From contig OU612075.1 of NCBI GenBank assembly GCA_914767715.1, forward strand, positions 3,782,001 to 3,846,000: a stretch of DNA of 64,000 bases, given 5' to 3'. Of the stretch, positions 11,617-25,704 are shown piece by piece; within the stretch, counting starts at the first letter, position 1; every line of letters begins with the position of its first letter. The position numbers and the translations under genes are program-made. Under the pieces are notes generated by a model. It searched no databases, was not told the origin of the DNA, and worked only from the letters and a program-made list of their open reading frames with translations. Source of the stretch: Membranipora membranacea. Its lineage: Eukaryota; Bryozoa; Gymnolaemata; Cheilostomatida; Membraniporidae.

Positions 11617-14600
11617 GTCCGATCATCCCGATATTTGCGCCATTGGACTCGCAGCGAAAAGCTGAGTCTGAATAAGTGTTTCAGTTTGAAATTTGAAAGT
11701 TTTTTCAAAATGCGCATTTTTTTCACCAAGATGCTCAACTCAGTGAGATAAACACTTTCGCGCGATTTAGCGACGTTTTTGCCTATAACTTCGCCAATTT
11801 TTGTCCGATCATCCCGATATTTGCGCCATTGGACTCGCAGCGAAAAGCTGAGTCTGAATAAGTGTTTCAGTTTGAAATTTGAAAGTTTTTTCAAAATGCG
11901 CATTTTTTTCACCAAGATGCTCAACTCAGTGAGATAAACACTTTCGTCCGTTTTAGCGACGTTTTTCGCTATAACTTCGCCAATTCTTGTCCGATCGTCC
12001 CGATATTTGCGCCATTAGACTCGCAGCGAAAAGCTGAGTCTGAATAAGTGTTTCAGTTTGAAATTTGAAAGTTTTTTCAAAATGCGCATTTTTTTCACCA
12101 AGATGCTCAACTCAGTGAGATAAACACTTTCGTCCGTTTTAGCGACGTTTTTCGCTATTACTTCGCCAATTCTTGTCCGATCGTCCCGATATTTGCGCCA
12201 TTAGACTCGCAGCGAAAAGCTGAGTCTGAATAAGTGTTTCAGTTTGAAATTTGAAAGTTTTTTCAAAATGCGCATTTTTTTCACCAAGATGCTCAACTCA
12301 GTGAGATAAACACTTTCGTCCGTTTTAGCGACGTTTTTCGCTATAACTTCGCCAATTCTTGTCCGATTGTCCCGATATTTGCGCCATTAGACTCGCAGCA
12401 AAAAGCTGAGTCTGAATAAGTGTTTCAGTTTGAAATTTGAAAGTTTTTTCAAAATGCGCATTTTTTTCACCAAGATGCTCAACTCAGTGAGATAAACACT
12501 TTCGTCCGTTTTAGCGAAATTTTTTATGATATAACTTCGCCAATTCTTGTCCGATCGTCCCGATATTTGCGCCATTAGACTCGCAGCGAAAAGCTGAGTC
12601 TGAATAAGTGTTTCAGTTTGAAATTTGAAAGTTTTTTCAAAATGCGCATTTTTTTCACCAAGATGCTCAACTCAGTGAGATAAACACTTTCGTCCGTTTT
12701 AGCGAAATTTTTTATGCTATAACTTCGCCAATTCTTGTCCGATCGTCCCGATATTTGCGCCATTAGACTCGCAGCGAAAAGCTGAGTCTGAATAAGTGTT
12801 TCAGTTTGAAATTTGAAAGTTTTTTCAAAATGCGCATTTTTTTCACCAAGATGCTCAACTCAGTGAGATAAACACTTTCGTCCGTTTTAGCGACGTTTTT
12901 CGCTATAACTTCGCCAATTCTTGTCCGATCGTCCCGATATTTGCGCCATTAGACTCGCAGCGAAAAGCTGAGTCTGAATAAGTGTTTCAGTTTGAAATTT
13001 GAAAGTTTTTTCAAAATGCGCATTTTTTTCACCAAGATGCTCAACTCAGTGAGATAAACACTTTCGTCCGTTTTAGCGACGTTTTTCGCTATAACTTCGC
13101 CAATTCTTGTCCGATCGTCCCGATATTTGCGCCATTAGACTCGCAGCGAAAAGCTGAGTCTGAATAAGTGTTTCAGTTTGAAATTTGAAAGTTTTTTCAA
13201 AATGCGCATTTTTTTCACCAAGATGCTCAACTCAGTGAGATAAACACTTTCGTCCGTTTTAGCGACGTTTTTCGCTATAACTTCGCCAATTATTGTCCGA
13301 TCGTCCCGATATTTGCGCCATTAGACTCGCAGCGAAAAGCTGAGTCTGAATAAGTGTTTCAGTTTGAAATTTGAAAGTTTTTTCAAAATGCGCATTTTTT
13401 TCACCAAGATGCTCAACTCGGTGAGATAAACACTTTCGTCCGTTTTAGCGACGTTTTTCGCTATACCTTCGCCAATTCTTGTCCGATCGTCCCGATATTT
13501 GCGCCATTGGACTCGCAGCAAAAAGCTGAGTCTGAATAAGTGTTTCAGTTTGAAATTTGAAAGTTTTTTCAAAATGCGCATTTTTTTCACCAAGATGCTC
13601 AACTCAGTGAGATAAACACTTTCGCGCGATTTAGCGACGTTTTTGCCTATAACTTCGCCAATTTTTGTCCGATCATCCCGATATTTGCGCCATTGGACTC
13701 GCAGCGAAAAGCTGAGTCTGAATAAGTGTTTCAGTTTGAAATTTGAAAGTTTTTTCAAAATGCGCATTTTTTTCACCAAGATGCTCAACTCAGTGAGATA
13801 AACACTTTCGTCCGTTTTAGCGACGTTTTTCGCTATAACTTCGCCAATTATTGTCCGATCGTCCCGATATTTGCGCCATTGGACTCGCAGCGAAAAGCTG
13901 AGTCTGAATAAGTGTTTCAGTTTGAAATTTGAAAGTTTTTTCAAAATGCGCATTTTTTTCACCAAGATGCTCAACTCAGTGAGATAAACACTTTCGTCCG
14001 TTTTAGCGACGTTTTTCGCTATAACTTCGCCAATTCTTGTCCGATCGTCCCGATATTTGCGCCATTAGACTCGCAGCGAAAAGCTGAGTCTGAATAAGTG
14101 TTTCAGTTTGAAATTTGAAAGTTTTTTCAAAATGCGCATTTTTTTCACCAAGATGCTCAACTCAGTGAGATAAACACTTTCGTCCGTTTTAGCGACGTTT
14201 TTCGCTATTACTTCGCCAATTCTTGTCCGATCGTCCCGATATTTGCGCCATTAGACTCGCAGCGAAAAGCTGAGTCTGAATAAGTGTTTCAGTTTGAAAT
14301 TTGAAAGTTTTTTCAAAATGCGCATTTTTTTCACCAAGATGCTCAACTCAGTGAGATAAACACTTTCGTCCGTTTTAGCGACGTTTTTCGCTATAACTTC
14401 GCCAATTCTTGTCCGATTGTCCCGATATTTGCGCCATTAGACTCGCAGCAAAAAGCTGAGTCTGAATAAGTGTTTCAGTTTGAAATTTGAAAGTTTTTTC
14501 AAAATGCGCATTTTTTTCACCAAGATGCTCAACTCAGTGAGATAAACACTTTCGTCCGTTTTAGCGAAATTTTTTATGCTATAACTTCGCCAATTCTTGT

Positions 14601-17600
14601 CCGATCGTCCCGATATTTGCGCCATTGGACTCGCAGCGAAAAGCTGAGTCTGAATAAGTGTTTCAGTTTGAAATTTGAAAGTTTTTTCAAAATGCGCATT
14701 TTTTTCACCAAGATGCTCAACTCAGTGAGATAAACACTTTCGTCCGTTTTAGCGACGTTTTTCGCTATAACTTCGCCAATTATTGTCCGATCGTCCCGAT
14801 ATTTGCGCCATTAGACTCGCAGCGAAAAGCTGAGTCTGAATAAGTGTTTCAGTTTGAAATTTGAAAGTTTTTTCAAAATGCGCATTTTTTTCACCAAGAT
14901 GCTCAACTCGGTGAGATAAAACACTTTCGTCCGTTTTAGCGACGTTTTTCGCTATAACTTCGCCAATTCTTGTCCGATCGTCCCGATATTTGCGCCATTA
15001 GACTCGCAGCAAAAAGCTGAGTCTGAATAAGTGTTTCAGTTTGAAATTTGAAAGTTTTTTCAAAATGCGCATTTTTTTCACCAAGATGCTCAACTCAGTG
15101 AGATAAACACTTTCGCGCGATTTAGCGATGTTTTTGCCTATAACTTCGCCAATTTTTGTCCGATCATCCCGATATCTGCGCCATTGGACTCGCAGCGAAA
15201 AGCTGAGTCTGAATAAGTGTTTCAGTTTGAAATTTGAAAGTTTTTTCAAAATGCGCATTTTTTTCACCAAGATGCTCAACTCAGTGAGATAAACACTTTC
15301 GTCCGTTTTAGCGACGTTTTTCGCTATAACTTCGCCAATTATTGTCCGATCGTCCCGATATTTGCGCCATTGGACTCGCAGCGAAAAGCTGAGTCTGAAT
15401 AAGTGTTTCAGTTTGAAATTTGAAAGTTTTTTCAAAATGCGCATTTTTTTCACCAAGATGCTCAACTCAGTGAGATAAACACTTTCGTCCGTTTTAGCGA
15501 CGTTTTTCGCTATAACTTCGCCAATTATTGTCCGATCGTCCCGATATTTGCGCCATTAGACTCGCAGCGAAAAGCTGAGTCTGAATAAGTGTTTCAGTTT
15601 GAAATTTGAAAGTTTTTTCAAAATCGCATTTTTTTCACCAAGATGCTCAACTCGGTGAGATAAACACTTTCGTCCGTTTTAGCGACGTTTTTCGCTATAA
15701 CTTCGCCAATTCTTGTCCGATCGTCCCGATATTTGCGCCATTGGACTCGCAGCAAAAAGCTGAGTCTGAATAAGTGTTTCAGTTTGAAATTTGAAAGTTT
15801 TTTCAAAATGCGCATTTTTTTCACCAAGATGCTCAACTCAGTGAGATAAACACTTTCGCGCGATTTAGCGACGTTTTTTGCCTATAACTTCGCCAATTTT
15901 TGTCCGATCATCCCGATATTTGCGCCATTGGACTCGCAGCGAAAAGCTGAGTCTGAATAAGTGTTTCAGTTTGAAATTTGAAAGTTTTTTTAAAATGCGC
16001 ATTTTTTTCACCAAGATGCTCAACTCAGTGAGATAAACACTTTCGTCCGTTTTAGCGACGTTTTTCGCTATAACTTCGCCAATTTTTGTCCGATCGTCCC
16101 GATATTTGCGCCATTGGACTCGCAGCGAAAAGCTGAGTCTGAATAAGTGTTTCAGTTTGAAATTTGAAAGTTTTTTCAAAATGCGCATTTTTTTCACCAA
16201 GATGCTCAACTCAGTGAGATAAACACTTTCGTCCGTTTTAGCGACGTTTTTCGCTATAACTTCGCCAATTCTTGTCCGATCGTCCCGATATTTGCGCCAT
16301 TAGACTCGCAGCGAAAAGCTGAGTCTGAATAAGTGTTTCAGTTTGAAATTTGAAAGTTTTTTCAAAATGCGCATTTTTTTCACCAAGATGCTCAACTCAG
16401 TGAGATAAACACTTTCGTCCGTTTTAGCGACGTTTTTCGCTATTACTTCGCCAATTCTTGTCCGATCGTCCCGATATTTGCGCCATTAGACTCGCAGCGA
16501 AAAGCTGAGTCTGAATAAGTGTTTCAGTTTGAAATTTGAAAGTTTTTTCAAAATGCGCATTTTTTTCACCAAGATGCTCAACTCAGTGAGATAAACACTT
16601 TCGTCCGTTTTAGCGACGTTTTTCGCTATAACTTCGCCAATTCTTGTCCGATTGTCCCGATATTTGCGCCATTAGACTCGCAGCGAAAAGCTGAGTCTGA
16701 ATAAGTGTTTCAGTTTGAAATTTGAAAGTTTTTTCAAAATGCGCATTTTTTTCACCAAGATGCTCAACTCAGTGAGATAAACACTTTCGTCCGTTTTAGC
16801 GAAATTTTTTATGCTATAACTTCGCCAATTCTTGTCCGATCGTCCCGATATTTGCGCCATTAGACTCGCAGCGAAAAGCTGAGTCTGAATAAGTGTTTCA
16901 GTTTGAAATTTGAAAGTTTTTTCAAAATGCGCATTTTTTTCACCAAGATGCTCAACTCAGTGAGATAAACACTTTCGTCCGTTTTAGCGACGTTTTTCGC
17001 TATAACTTCGCCAATTTTTGTCCGATCATCCCGATATTTGCGCCATTGGACTCGCAGCGAAAAGCTGAGTCTGAATAAGTGTTTCAGTTTGAAATTTGAA
17101 AGTTTTTTCAAAATGCGCATTTTTTTCACCAAGATGCTCAACTCAGTGAGATAAACACTTTCGTCCGTTTTAGCGACGTTTTTCGCTATAACTTCGCCAA
17201 TTATTGTCCGATCGTCCCGATATTTGCGCCATTAGACTCGCAGCGAAAAGCTGAGTCTGAATAAGTGTTTCAGTTTGAAATTTGAAAGTTTTTTCAAAAT
17301 GCGCATTTTTTTCACCAAGATGCTCAACTCAGTGAGATAAACACTTTCGTCCGTTTTAGCGAAATTTTTTATGCTATAACTTCGCCAATTCTTGTCCGAT
17401 CGTCCCGATATTTGCGCCATTAGACTCGCAGCGAAAAGCTGAGTCTGAATAAGTGTTTCATTTTGAAATTTGAAAGTTTTTTCAAAATGCGCATTTTTTT
17501 CACCAAGATGCTCAACTCAGTGAGATAAACACTTTCGTCCATTTAGCGACGTTTTTCGCTATAACTTCGCCAATTCTTGTCCGATCGTCCCGATATTTGC

Positions 17601-20600
17601 GCCATTAAAACTCGCAGCGAAAAGCTGAGTCTGAATAAGTGTTTCAGTTTGAAATTTGAAAGTTTTTTCAAAATGCGCATTTTTTTCACCAAGATGCTCA
17701 ACTCAGTGAGATAAACACTTTCGCGCGATTTAGCGACGTTTTTGCCTATAACTTCGCCAATTTTTGTCCGATCATCCCGATATTTGCGCCATTGGACTCG
17801 CAGCGAAAAGCTGAGTCTGAATAAGTGTTTCAGTTTGAAATTTGAAACTTTTTTCAAAATGCGCATTTTTTTTCACCAAGATGCTCAACTCAGTGAGATA
17901 AACACTTTCGTCCGTTTTAGCGACGTTTTTCGCTATAACTTCGCCAATTATTGTCCGATCGTCCCGATATTTGCGCCATTGGACTCGCAGCGAAAAGCTG
18001 AGTCTGAATAAGTGTTTCAGTTTGAAATTTGAAAGTTTTTTCAAAATGCGCATTTTTTTCACCAAGATGCTCAACTCAGTGAGATAAACACTTTCGTCCG
18101 TTTTAGCGACATTTTTCGCTATAACTTCGCCAATTCTTGTCCGATCGTCCCGATATTTGCGCCATTAAACTCGCAGCGAAAAGCTGAGTCTGAATAAGTG
18201 TTTCAGTTTGAAATTTGAAAGTTTTTTCAAAATGCGCATTTTTTTCACCAAGATGCTCAACTCAGTGAGATAAACACTTTCGCGCGATTTAGCGACGTTT
18301 TTGCCTATAACTTCGCCAATTTTTGTCCGATCATCCCGATATTTGCGCCATTGGACTCGCAGCGAAAAGCTGAGTCTGAATAAGTGTTTCAGTTTGAAAC
18401 TTGAAAGTTTTTTCAAAATGCGCATTTTTTTCACCAAGATGCTCAACTCAGTGAGATAAACACTTTCGTCCGTTTTAGCGACGTTTTTCGCTATAACTTC
18501 GCCAATTCTTGTCCGATCGTCCCGATATTTGCGCCATTGGACTCGCAGCGAAAAGCTGAGTCTGAATAAGTGTTTCAGTTTGAAATTTGAAAGTTTTTTC
18601 AAAATGCGCATTTTTTTCACCAAGATGCTCAACTCAGTGAGATAAACACTTTCGTCCGTTTTAGCGACGTTTTTCGCTATAACTTCGCCAATTCTTGTCC
18701 GATCGTCCCGATATTTGCGCCATTAGACTCGCAGCGAAAAGCTGAGTCTGAATAAGTGTTTCAGTTTGAAATTTGAAAGTTTTTTCAAAATGCGCATTTT
18801 TTTCACCAAGATGCTCAACTCAGTGAGATAAACACTTTCGTCCGTTTTAGCGACGTTTTTCGCTATAACTTTGCCAATTCTTGTCCGATCGTCCCGATAT
18901 TTGCGCCATTAGACTCGCAGCGAAAAGCTGAGTCTGAATAAGTGTTTCATTTTGAAATTTGAAAGTTTTTTCAAAATGCGCATTTTTTTCACCAAGATGC
19001 TCAACTCAGTGAGATAAACACTTTCGTCCGTTTTAGCGACGTTTTTCGCTATAACTTCGCCAATTATTGTCCGATCGTCCCGATATTTGCGCCATTGGAC
19101 TCGCAGCGAAAAGCTGAGTCTGAATAAGTGTTTCAGTTTGAAATTTGAAAGTTTTTTCAAAATGCGCATTTTTTTCACCAAGATGCTCAACTCAGTGAGA
19201 TAAACACTTTCGTCCGTTTTAGCGACGTTTTTGCCTATAACTTCGCCAATTTTTGTCCGATCATCCCGATATTTGCGCCATTGGACTCGCAGCGAAAAGC
19301 TGAGTCTGAATAAGTGTTTCAGTTTGAAATTTGAAAGTTTTTTCAAAATGCGCATTTTTTTCACCAAGATGCTCAACTCAGTGAGATAAACACTTTCGCG
19401 CGATTTAGCGACGTTTTTGGCTATAACTTCGCCAATTTTTGTCCGATCATCCCGATATTTGCGCCATTGGACTCGCAGCGAAAAGCTGAGTCTGAATAAG
19501 TGTTTCAGTTTGAAATTTGAAAGTTTTTTCAAAATGCGCATTTTTTTCACCAAGATGCTCAACTCAGTGAGATAAACACTTTCGTCCGTTTTAGCGACGT
19601 TTTTCGCTATAACTTCGCCAATTCTTGTCCGATCGTCCCGATATTTGCGCCATTAGACTCGCAGCGAAAAGCTGAGTCTGAATAAGTGTTTCAGTTTGAA
19701 ATTTGAAAGTTTTTTCAAAATGCGCATTTTTTTCACCAAGATGCTCAACTCAGTGAGATAAACACTTTCGTCCGTTTTAGCGACGTTTTTCGCTATTACT
19801 TCGCCAATTCTTGTCCGATCGTCCCGATATTTGCGCCATTAGACTCGCAGCGAAAAGCTGAGTCTGAATAAGTGTTTCAGTTTGAAATTTGAAAGTTTTT
19901 TCAAAATGCGCATTTTTTTCACCAAGATGCTCAACTCAGTGAGATAAACACTTTCGTCCGTTTTAGCGACGTTTTTCGCTATAACTTCGCCAATTCTTGT
20001 CCGATTGTCCCGATATTTGCGCCATTAGACTCGCAGCAAAAAGCTGAGTCTGAATAAGTGTTTCAGTTTGAAATTTGAAAGTTTTTTCAAAATGCGCATT
20101 TTTTTCACCAAGATGCTCAACTCAGTGAGATAAACACTTTCGTCCGTTTTAGCGAAATTTTTTATGCTATAACTTCGCCAATTCTTGTCCGATCGTCCCG
20201 ATATTTGCGCCATTAGACTCGCAGCGAAAAGCTGAGTCTGAATAAGTGTTTCAGTTTGAAATTTGAAAGTTTTTTCAAAATGCGCATTTTTTTCACCAAG
20301 ATGCTCAACTCAGTGAGATAAACACTTTCGTCCGTTTTAGCGAAATTTTTTATGCTATAACTTCGCCAATTCTTGTCCGATCGTCCCGATATTTGCGCCA
20401 TTAGACTCGCAGCGAAAAGCTGAGTCTGAATAAGTGTTTCAGTTTGAAATTTGAAAGTTTTTTCAAAATGCGCATTTTTTTCACCAAGATGCTCAACTCA
20501 GTGAGATAAACACTTTCGTCCGTATTAGCGACGTTTTTCGCTATAACTTCGCCAATTCTTGTCCGATCGTCCCGATATTTGCGCCATTAGACTCGCAGCG

Positions 20601-22422
20601 AAAAGCTGAGTCTGAATAAGTGTTTCAGTTTGAAATTTGAAAGTTTTTTCAAAATGCGCATTTTTTTCACCAAGATGCTCAACTCAGTGAGATAAACACT
20701 TTCGTCCGTTTTAGCGACGTTTTTCGCTATAACTTCGCCAATTCTTGTCCGATCGTCCCGATATTTGCGCCATTAGACTCGCAGCGAAAAGCTGAGTCTG
20801 AATAAGTGTTTCAGTTTGAAATTTGAAAGTTTTTTCAAAATGCGCATTTTTTTCACCAAGATGCTCAACTCAGTGAGATAAACACTTTCGTCCGTTTTAG
20901 CGACGTTTTTCGCTATAACTTCGCCAATTATTGTCCGATCGTCCCGATATTTGCGCCATTAGACTCGCAGCGAAAAGCTGAGTCTGAATAAGTGTTTCAG
21001 TTTGAAATTTGAAAGTTTTTTCAAAATGCGCATTTTTTTCACCAAGATGCTCAACTCGGTGAGATAAACACTTTCGTCCGTTTTAGCGACGTTTTTCGCT
21101 ATAACTTCGCCAATTCTTGTCCGATCGTCCCGATATTTGCGCCATTGGACTCGCAGCAAAAAGCTGAGTCTGAATAAGTGTTTCAGTTTGAAATTTGAAA
21201 GTTTTTTCAAAATGCGCATTTTTTTCACCAAGATGCTCAACTCAGTGAGATAAACACTTTCGCGCGATTTAGCGACGTTTTTGCCTATAACTTCGCCAAT
21301 TTTTGTCCGATCATCCCGATATCTGCGCCATTGGACTCGCAGCGAAAAGCTGAGTCTGAATAAGTGTTTCAGTTTGAAATTTGAAAGTTTTTTCAAAATG
21401 CGCATTTTTTTCACCAAGATGCTCAACTCAGTGAGATAAACACTTTCGTCCGTTTTAGCGACGTTTTTCGCTATAACTTCGCCAATTATTGTCCGATCGT
21501 CCCGATATTTGCGCCATTGGACTCGCAGCGAAAAGCTGAGTCTGAATAAGTGTTTCAGTTTGAAATTTGAAAGTTTTTTCAAAATGCGCATTTTTTTCAC
21601 CAAGATGCTCAACTCAGTGAGATAAACACTTTCGTCCGTTTTAGCGACGTTTTTCGCTATAACTTCGCCAATTCTTGTCCGATCGTCCCGATATTTGCGC
21701 CATTAGACTCGCAGCGAAAAGCTGAGTCTGAATAAGTGTTTCAGTTTGAAATTTGAAAGTTTTTTCAAAATGCGCATTTTTTTCACCAAGATGCTCAACT
21801 CAGTGAGATAAACACTTTCGTCCGTTTTAGCGACGTTTTTCGCTATTACTTCGCCAATTCTTGTCCGATCGTCCCGATATTTGCGCCATTAGACTCGCAG
21901 CGAAAAGCTGAGTCTGAATAAGTGTTTCAGTTTGAAATTTGAAAGTTTTTTCAAAATGCGCATTTTTTTCACCAAGATGCTCAACTCAGTGAGATAAACA
22001 CTTTCGTCCGTTTTAGCGACGTTTTTGGCTATAACTTCGCCAATTTTTGTCCGATCATCCCGATATTTGCGCCATTGGACTCGCAGCGAAAAGCTGAGTC
22101 TGAATAAGTGTTTCAGTTTGAAATTTGAAAGTTTTTTCAAAATGCGCATTTTTTTCACCAAGATGCTCAACTCAGTGAGATAAACACTTTCGTCCGTTTT
22201 AGCGACGTTTTTCGCTATAACTTCGCCAATTCTTGTCCGATCGTCCCGATATTTGCGCCATTGGACTCGCAGCGAAAAGCTGAGTCTGAATAAGTGTTTC
22301 AGTTTGAAATTTGAAAGTTTTTTCAAAATGCGCATTTTTTTCACCAAGATGCTCAACTCAGTGAGATAAACACTTTCGTCCGTTTTAGCGACGTTTTTCG
22401 CTATAACTTCGCCAATTCTTGT
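11617..22422. repeat. 186/188-bp tandem satellite, array block II
   Basis: Same monomer and orientation as block I, with additional variants: AGCGAAATTTTTTATGC (2 bp longer, giving 188-bp units, at about 12520, 12708, 14572, 16803, 17361, 20155 and 20343), CGCTATTAC, CCAATTATTG, GATTGTCC, CTCGGTGAG and GCAGCAAAAAGC. Large blocks repeat: the interval from 11617 to about 14400 matches from 19255 to about 22030 at an offset of 7,638 bp. The block ends in mid-monomer at AATTCTTGT, where the non-satellite island begins. Confidence 0.96.
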
Positions 22423-22441
22423 CTCTGCTGGATTAAGGTAA
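22423..22441 (+). repeat. Left terminal inverted repeat of the 13.1-kb island
   Basis: CTCTGCTGGATTAAGGTAA directly abuts satellite sequence. It is preceded by GT (22421-22422), which recurs after the right terminus. Confidence 0.8.
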
Positions 22442-22559
22442 AACATAGTCCTGTGAGCAAAAAAAAGTTGGAGTTCTCCACCCAATCTTAGTGTGTGGAC
22501 AACTCCTTTTGTTATTATATGTAAGCCACGCCTACATAAAGAAGATGTCCAATGACAGT

Positions 22560-24147
22560 GCAGCACTGAAGTTAATTTTATTTTTGTATCAGATGTCGTC
22601 AGTATAGTTAGTTGGCACTGGTAGTATTTGAATGTTTAGTAGAACATGCTCTAGCTAGTACAAGTCACTAGTACTAGCAATTTTTCACACTCACATGAGA
22701 GAGCTGCAACTATGGATGGATGTTGGAGTCAGTCAGCACTAAGGTAATTAAAAAATGATTTTATTCATACGTATTACTATTGGCTGTGTGTATGGACAGA
22801 GATGAGAGAGAGTGTGTGCCGTGTGTTGCCTCTGTCTCACTCAGAGACTAGAGAGAGGCAACACTCACCAAACATTGGACAGAGACTAGAGAGTTTTTGT
22901 TAGATATGTGTGTGTGTGTGCGGGCGTGTGTGTCGGCCTTTATTACATCCAGTATCCATAGGGATATGCCTGCTGAAATTGGCATTATTATTATCATTTT
23001 CTTATTGAGCCCTTCCAGTTTGACCATATGCCCATCAATAAATAAGGCCCACTGCAGCTTGGCATATTAAGTCTCGTGGTTGGGGCCACTAGCTAGTTGA
23101 CTTGCACAACAATCTGCAGGTGATCCGTGAGATTGCGACCAAGAAGGTAGTGTAATGACTGCTCTATCCCCGAACCACATTTAAAAAAAGGCCTATTTGT
23201 GGTATGTTGAGTCAGATCAGTTCAATTAAGGAGTTCTCCTTGGTTCAACTTATTACAGAATAACAGGGATCATGACAGCATAATTTTGTGATTGAAGCAA
23301 ACCCCAACAGGCCTAGCTAGCCAATCCTGACACCTACTAAGCTTCATTCCATAATCCATTACATTCAATGCATTCAATTTTGGGACTTTTAAATTGACAT
23401 AATTATGAATAGGGGCAACACAATGCAATTATAATCATCAGTATACAGTCAATTGGTAGGATGAAAAGGAATACTCAATTCAGTTTATAATTACATAGTA
23501 ACATTACTGGGACCCAAAAAACAGCGTGCTACGCATGTTTGCTAAAAGTTAACCAACTAATGCTGTGAATGTATTGGCGTAGATACAATAGGCCTAATTG
23601 AGCAAAGTTAGTTTTGAAGTACTTCAGCAGCTTATCTTGACTTTGGCTTAGCTTGTCAATACAGGCTAAGGTTGGCCTCAATCCACTCTCTCCTCCATCA
23701 TTGTCATCACATTTGCCGAATTTTTTGGGTTGTTACTGGCAAAGAGGCGTAGTGGTAATTTCTAGGTCCTTTTAATGTTTCTTGGTTACTAAGGCTACAG
23801 TGAATAGAGTGATTTACAATCCAGGTAAAATTGCATCACGCATACTATTCCGAAAATAAAATTTAGCAGTCCTAAAATTTGGTCTGTTCATCACGTAACA
23901 TTTGCTCCCGTCGGGAGGTTGGGATTAGACCTCGAACTAAACATCTTGCTCGAGTCGGAGTTAGTTTACTAGCCCTGTCTATGGAATTTGTGCAATTTAT
24001 GTAATAGTATTATTCATAGTTACTCTAGTGTTCAGAAGTAGGCTTGTTGTTAGTGTGGATCTAACTAAAACAAGCACATTAGGTCGATCTTAATGTAGTC
24101 CCAGATTAACTCCAAACCATGTCTACACTGTGTGTGATTCAGGATCA
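22560..24147. other. Island interior without a recognised gene
   Basis: AT-rich sequence without a credible coding frame. It contains a purine-rich GAGA/TG stretch (22795-22925) with an imperfect hairpin, GTTGCCTCT pairing with AGAGGCAAC at about 22829-22863, followed by a short (TG)n run at about 22905-22920. Confidence 0.5.
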
Positions 24148-24206
24148 GAAGTAGCCCAGTTGATAAAGCACCGGTCTCACAATCGCAAGGGATCAGACTC
24201 TTGAAC
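24148..24206 (+). repeat. tRNA-like head of a decayed SINE
   Basis: GTAGCCCAGTTGATAAAGC at 24151-24169 matches a pol III A-box region, and the anticodon-arm-like part that follows resembles SINE heads. The B box that should follow (GGTTCGANTCC) is degenerate here (GGGATCAGACTC). A SINE relic rather than a tRNA gene. Weak call. Confidence 0.35.
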
Positions 24207-25030
24207 ACTAAGCCCAGCTGACCGAAAACCTAATTACATGCTTTCCACAACCAGTCGCATTAGCAACAATTCTGTTCTGTGCTAGTGACCCAAAACAGAA
24301 AAGTTTTATTATCTATTACCAAGTATCCTGATATTATCTGGCGTTACCTCAGGTAGATATGGGAAAACTCGTAATGAATGATCTCCCCACATTGAATAGC
24401 AGACCCTTCACCATTGAAGTGCTCAGTATTTATTGAAAAATGTTGAGGATAGCTAAATTCTGGCTTAAGTTGGCTTAATAGGTCTAGTAACATCATTAAA
24501 CACAAACCCCAGAATTGTATTCACATGCTATTTGCACCACAGAGTTTCCGTCATAGTTCATTTCACTTTTTTTTTATAGTCTTAATGTTCTTGTTTATAG
24601 ATATTAACTCAAGTCAAAGAACTGTGCCGTTAATAGGGATACCCACCTAACGAGACCATAGCTATGAAAGGTGAAGCATCTGTTGGGGCTCGACTTTCAC
24701 TCCAGCATGTTATAGCTATGTGATATGCTAGGTCACTCTTAGGAATTACGGTTGGTGTGTTACCTCCCATCACTTACATGACTTCAAACATTTCCATCAC
24801 TCACAACATAATATATTTATATTTCAACCATTGTTGCCTATCTTTTTTATATAGAATAGAGGATTGTCAGATATCAGTTTTGATCATTGTTATAATGATC
24901 TAAATTGTCAGTGCCAACTCTCAACTCTGCATCCAATAACTTTGTTGACCATTGATAAGCTCTAGGTTCCACAAAAGTCTCTACCTGCTTTGAATTGTCT
25001 TCTCAAATTTCTATGGTTAATGTTTTTCAG

Positions 25031-25132
25031 TCGATTTAGATTTAGATGAGTCCCCAGAAACAAGGATTGACTTAGAAGCTGTCTTGACTCTACTCTACCC
25101 ACTTGGATAGTCTGCAAGCTTTCCAATATCAG
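25031..25132 (+). pseudogene. Exon-like segment A (tandemly duplicated)
   Basis: Flanked by a good acceptor (TAATGTTTTTCAG) and a donor (CAG/GTAAGG). One frame reads D-L-D-L-D-E-S-P-E-T-R-I-D-L-E-A-V-L-T-L and then meets TAG before the donor, so it is either a terminal coding segment or a broken exon. A related segment with the same splice-site arrangement lies 1.1 kb downstream (26170-26268). The similarity continues into the intron after the donor (GTAAG, then CTGATAAACATT). Product not recognised. Confidence 0.35.
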
Positions 25133-25640
25133 GTAAGGTATCTACCAGATAAACATTACTTTATTCTATTCTCCCGGTCATTCAGTTATTGATTCCCAAT
25201 TTCAGTATTGGTTTATACGTCTGTGTATTATACAACTTGTTCATTTCCTGGTGTCACAAAAGCTGCAGTAAGTGAAGGTCAACCTGCAAATTACAGCTCT
25301 TTAAAAAAAAGTTTCATCTCTCTGCTAAATTTGCGTAGGAGTTTCCTTCCCGTGAAAAAGTTAAGGCTAGACAACTTTGTAATGGGATGAATTCATCGCT
25401 AACTATCAATTGTCTACTCTCAAAACAGAGAAGGAAAACTCTTTGCAAATCCTCTTTCACCAAAGTCAAAATTTAATTGGCTCTCCCTGGTGTCATGCGC
25501 CCTGAGGTTAGGGTCCTAAAATACTCCAAGATTAGTCCGTTGTCTCTTTTATTCCAACCGCACTTTTTTAAGTCATTCAGTCTCATAACACTTAGATTTA
25601 ATTTGTTCGATGTTTGATGAAGTTATGTTGTTCTTTGCAG

Positions 25641-25704
25641 GAAAAGATTTTATTTACAAGCACGTGAATGATACCATCTCACAGATCCTATCATTGAATG
25701 AGTT
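25641..25704 (+). CDS. Candidate internal exon, unknown product
   Basis: A strong acceptor (TTGTTCTTTGCAG) and donor (GAGTT/GTAAGT) bracket 64 bp that are open in the frame K-D-F-I-Y-K-H-V-N-D-T-I-S-Q-I-L-S-L-N-E-L. It lies between the duplicated exon-like segments A and B, so all three may have belonged to one plus-strand gene captured in the island. The phases do not join cleanly, since segment A has an in-frame stop. Product not recognised. Confidence 0.35.

Noticed and set aside
11045-11924. Open frames spanning the N run
   Set aside because: They exist only because unknown bases were read as open.
17742-18011. Plus-strand frame of 89 codons in the satellite
   Set aside because: A single-base insertion (an extra T) in one monomer creates it. 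It is repeat sequence and not a gene.
308-22422. CRISPR array
   Set aside because: Repeats are directly adjacent with no unique spacers. The unit is 186 bp, no cas genes are present and the context is eukaryotic.
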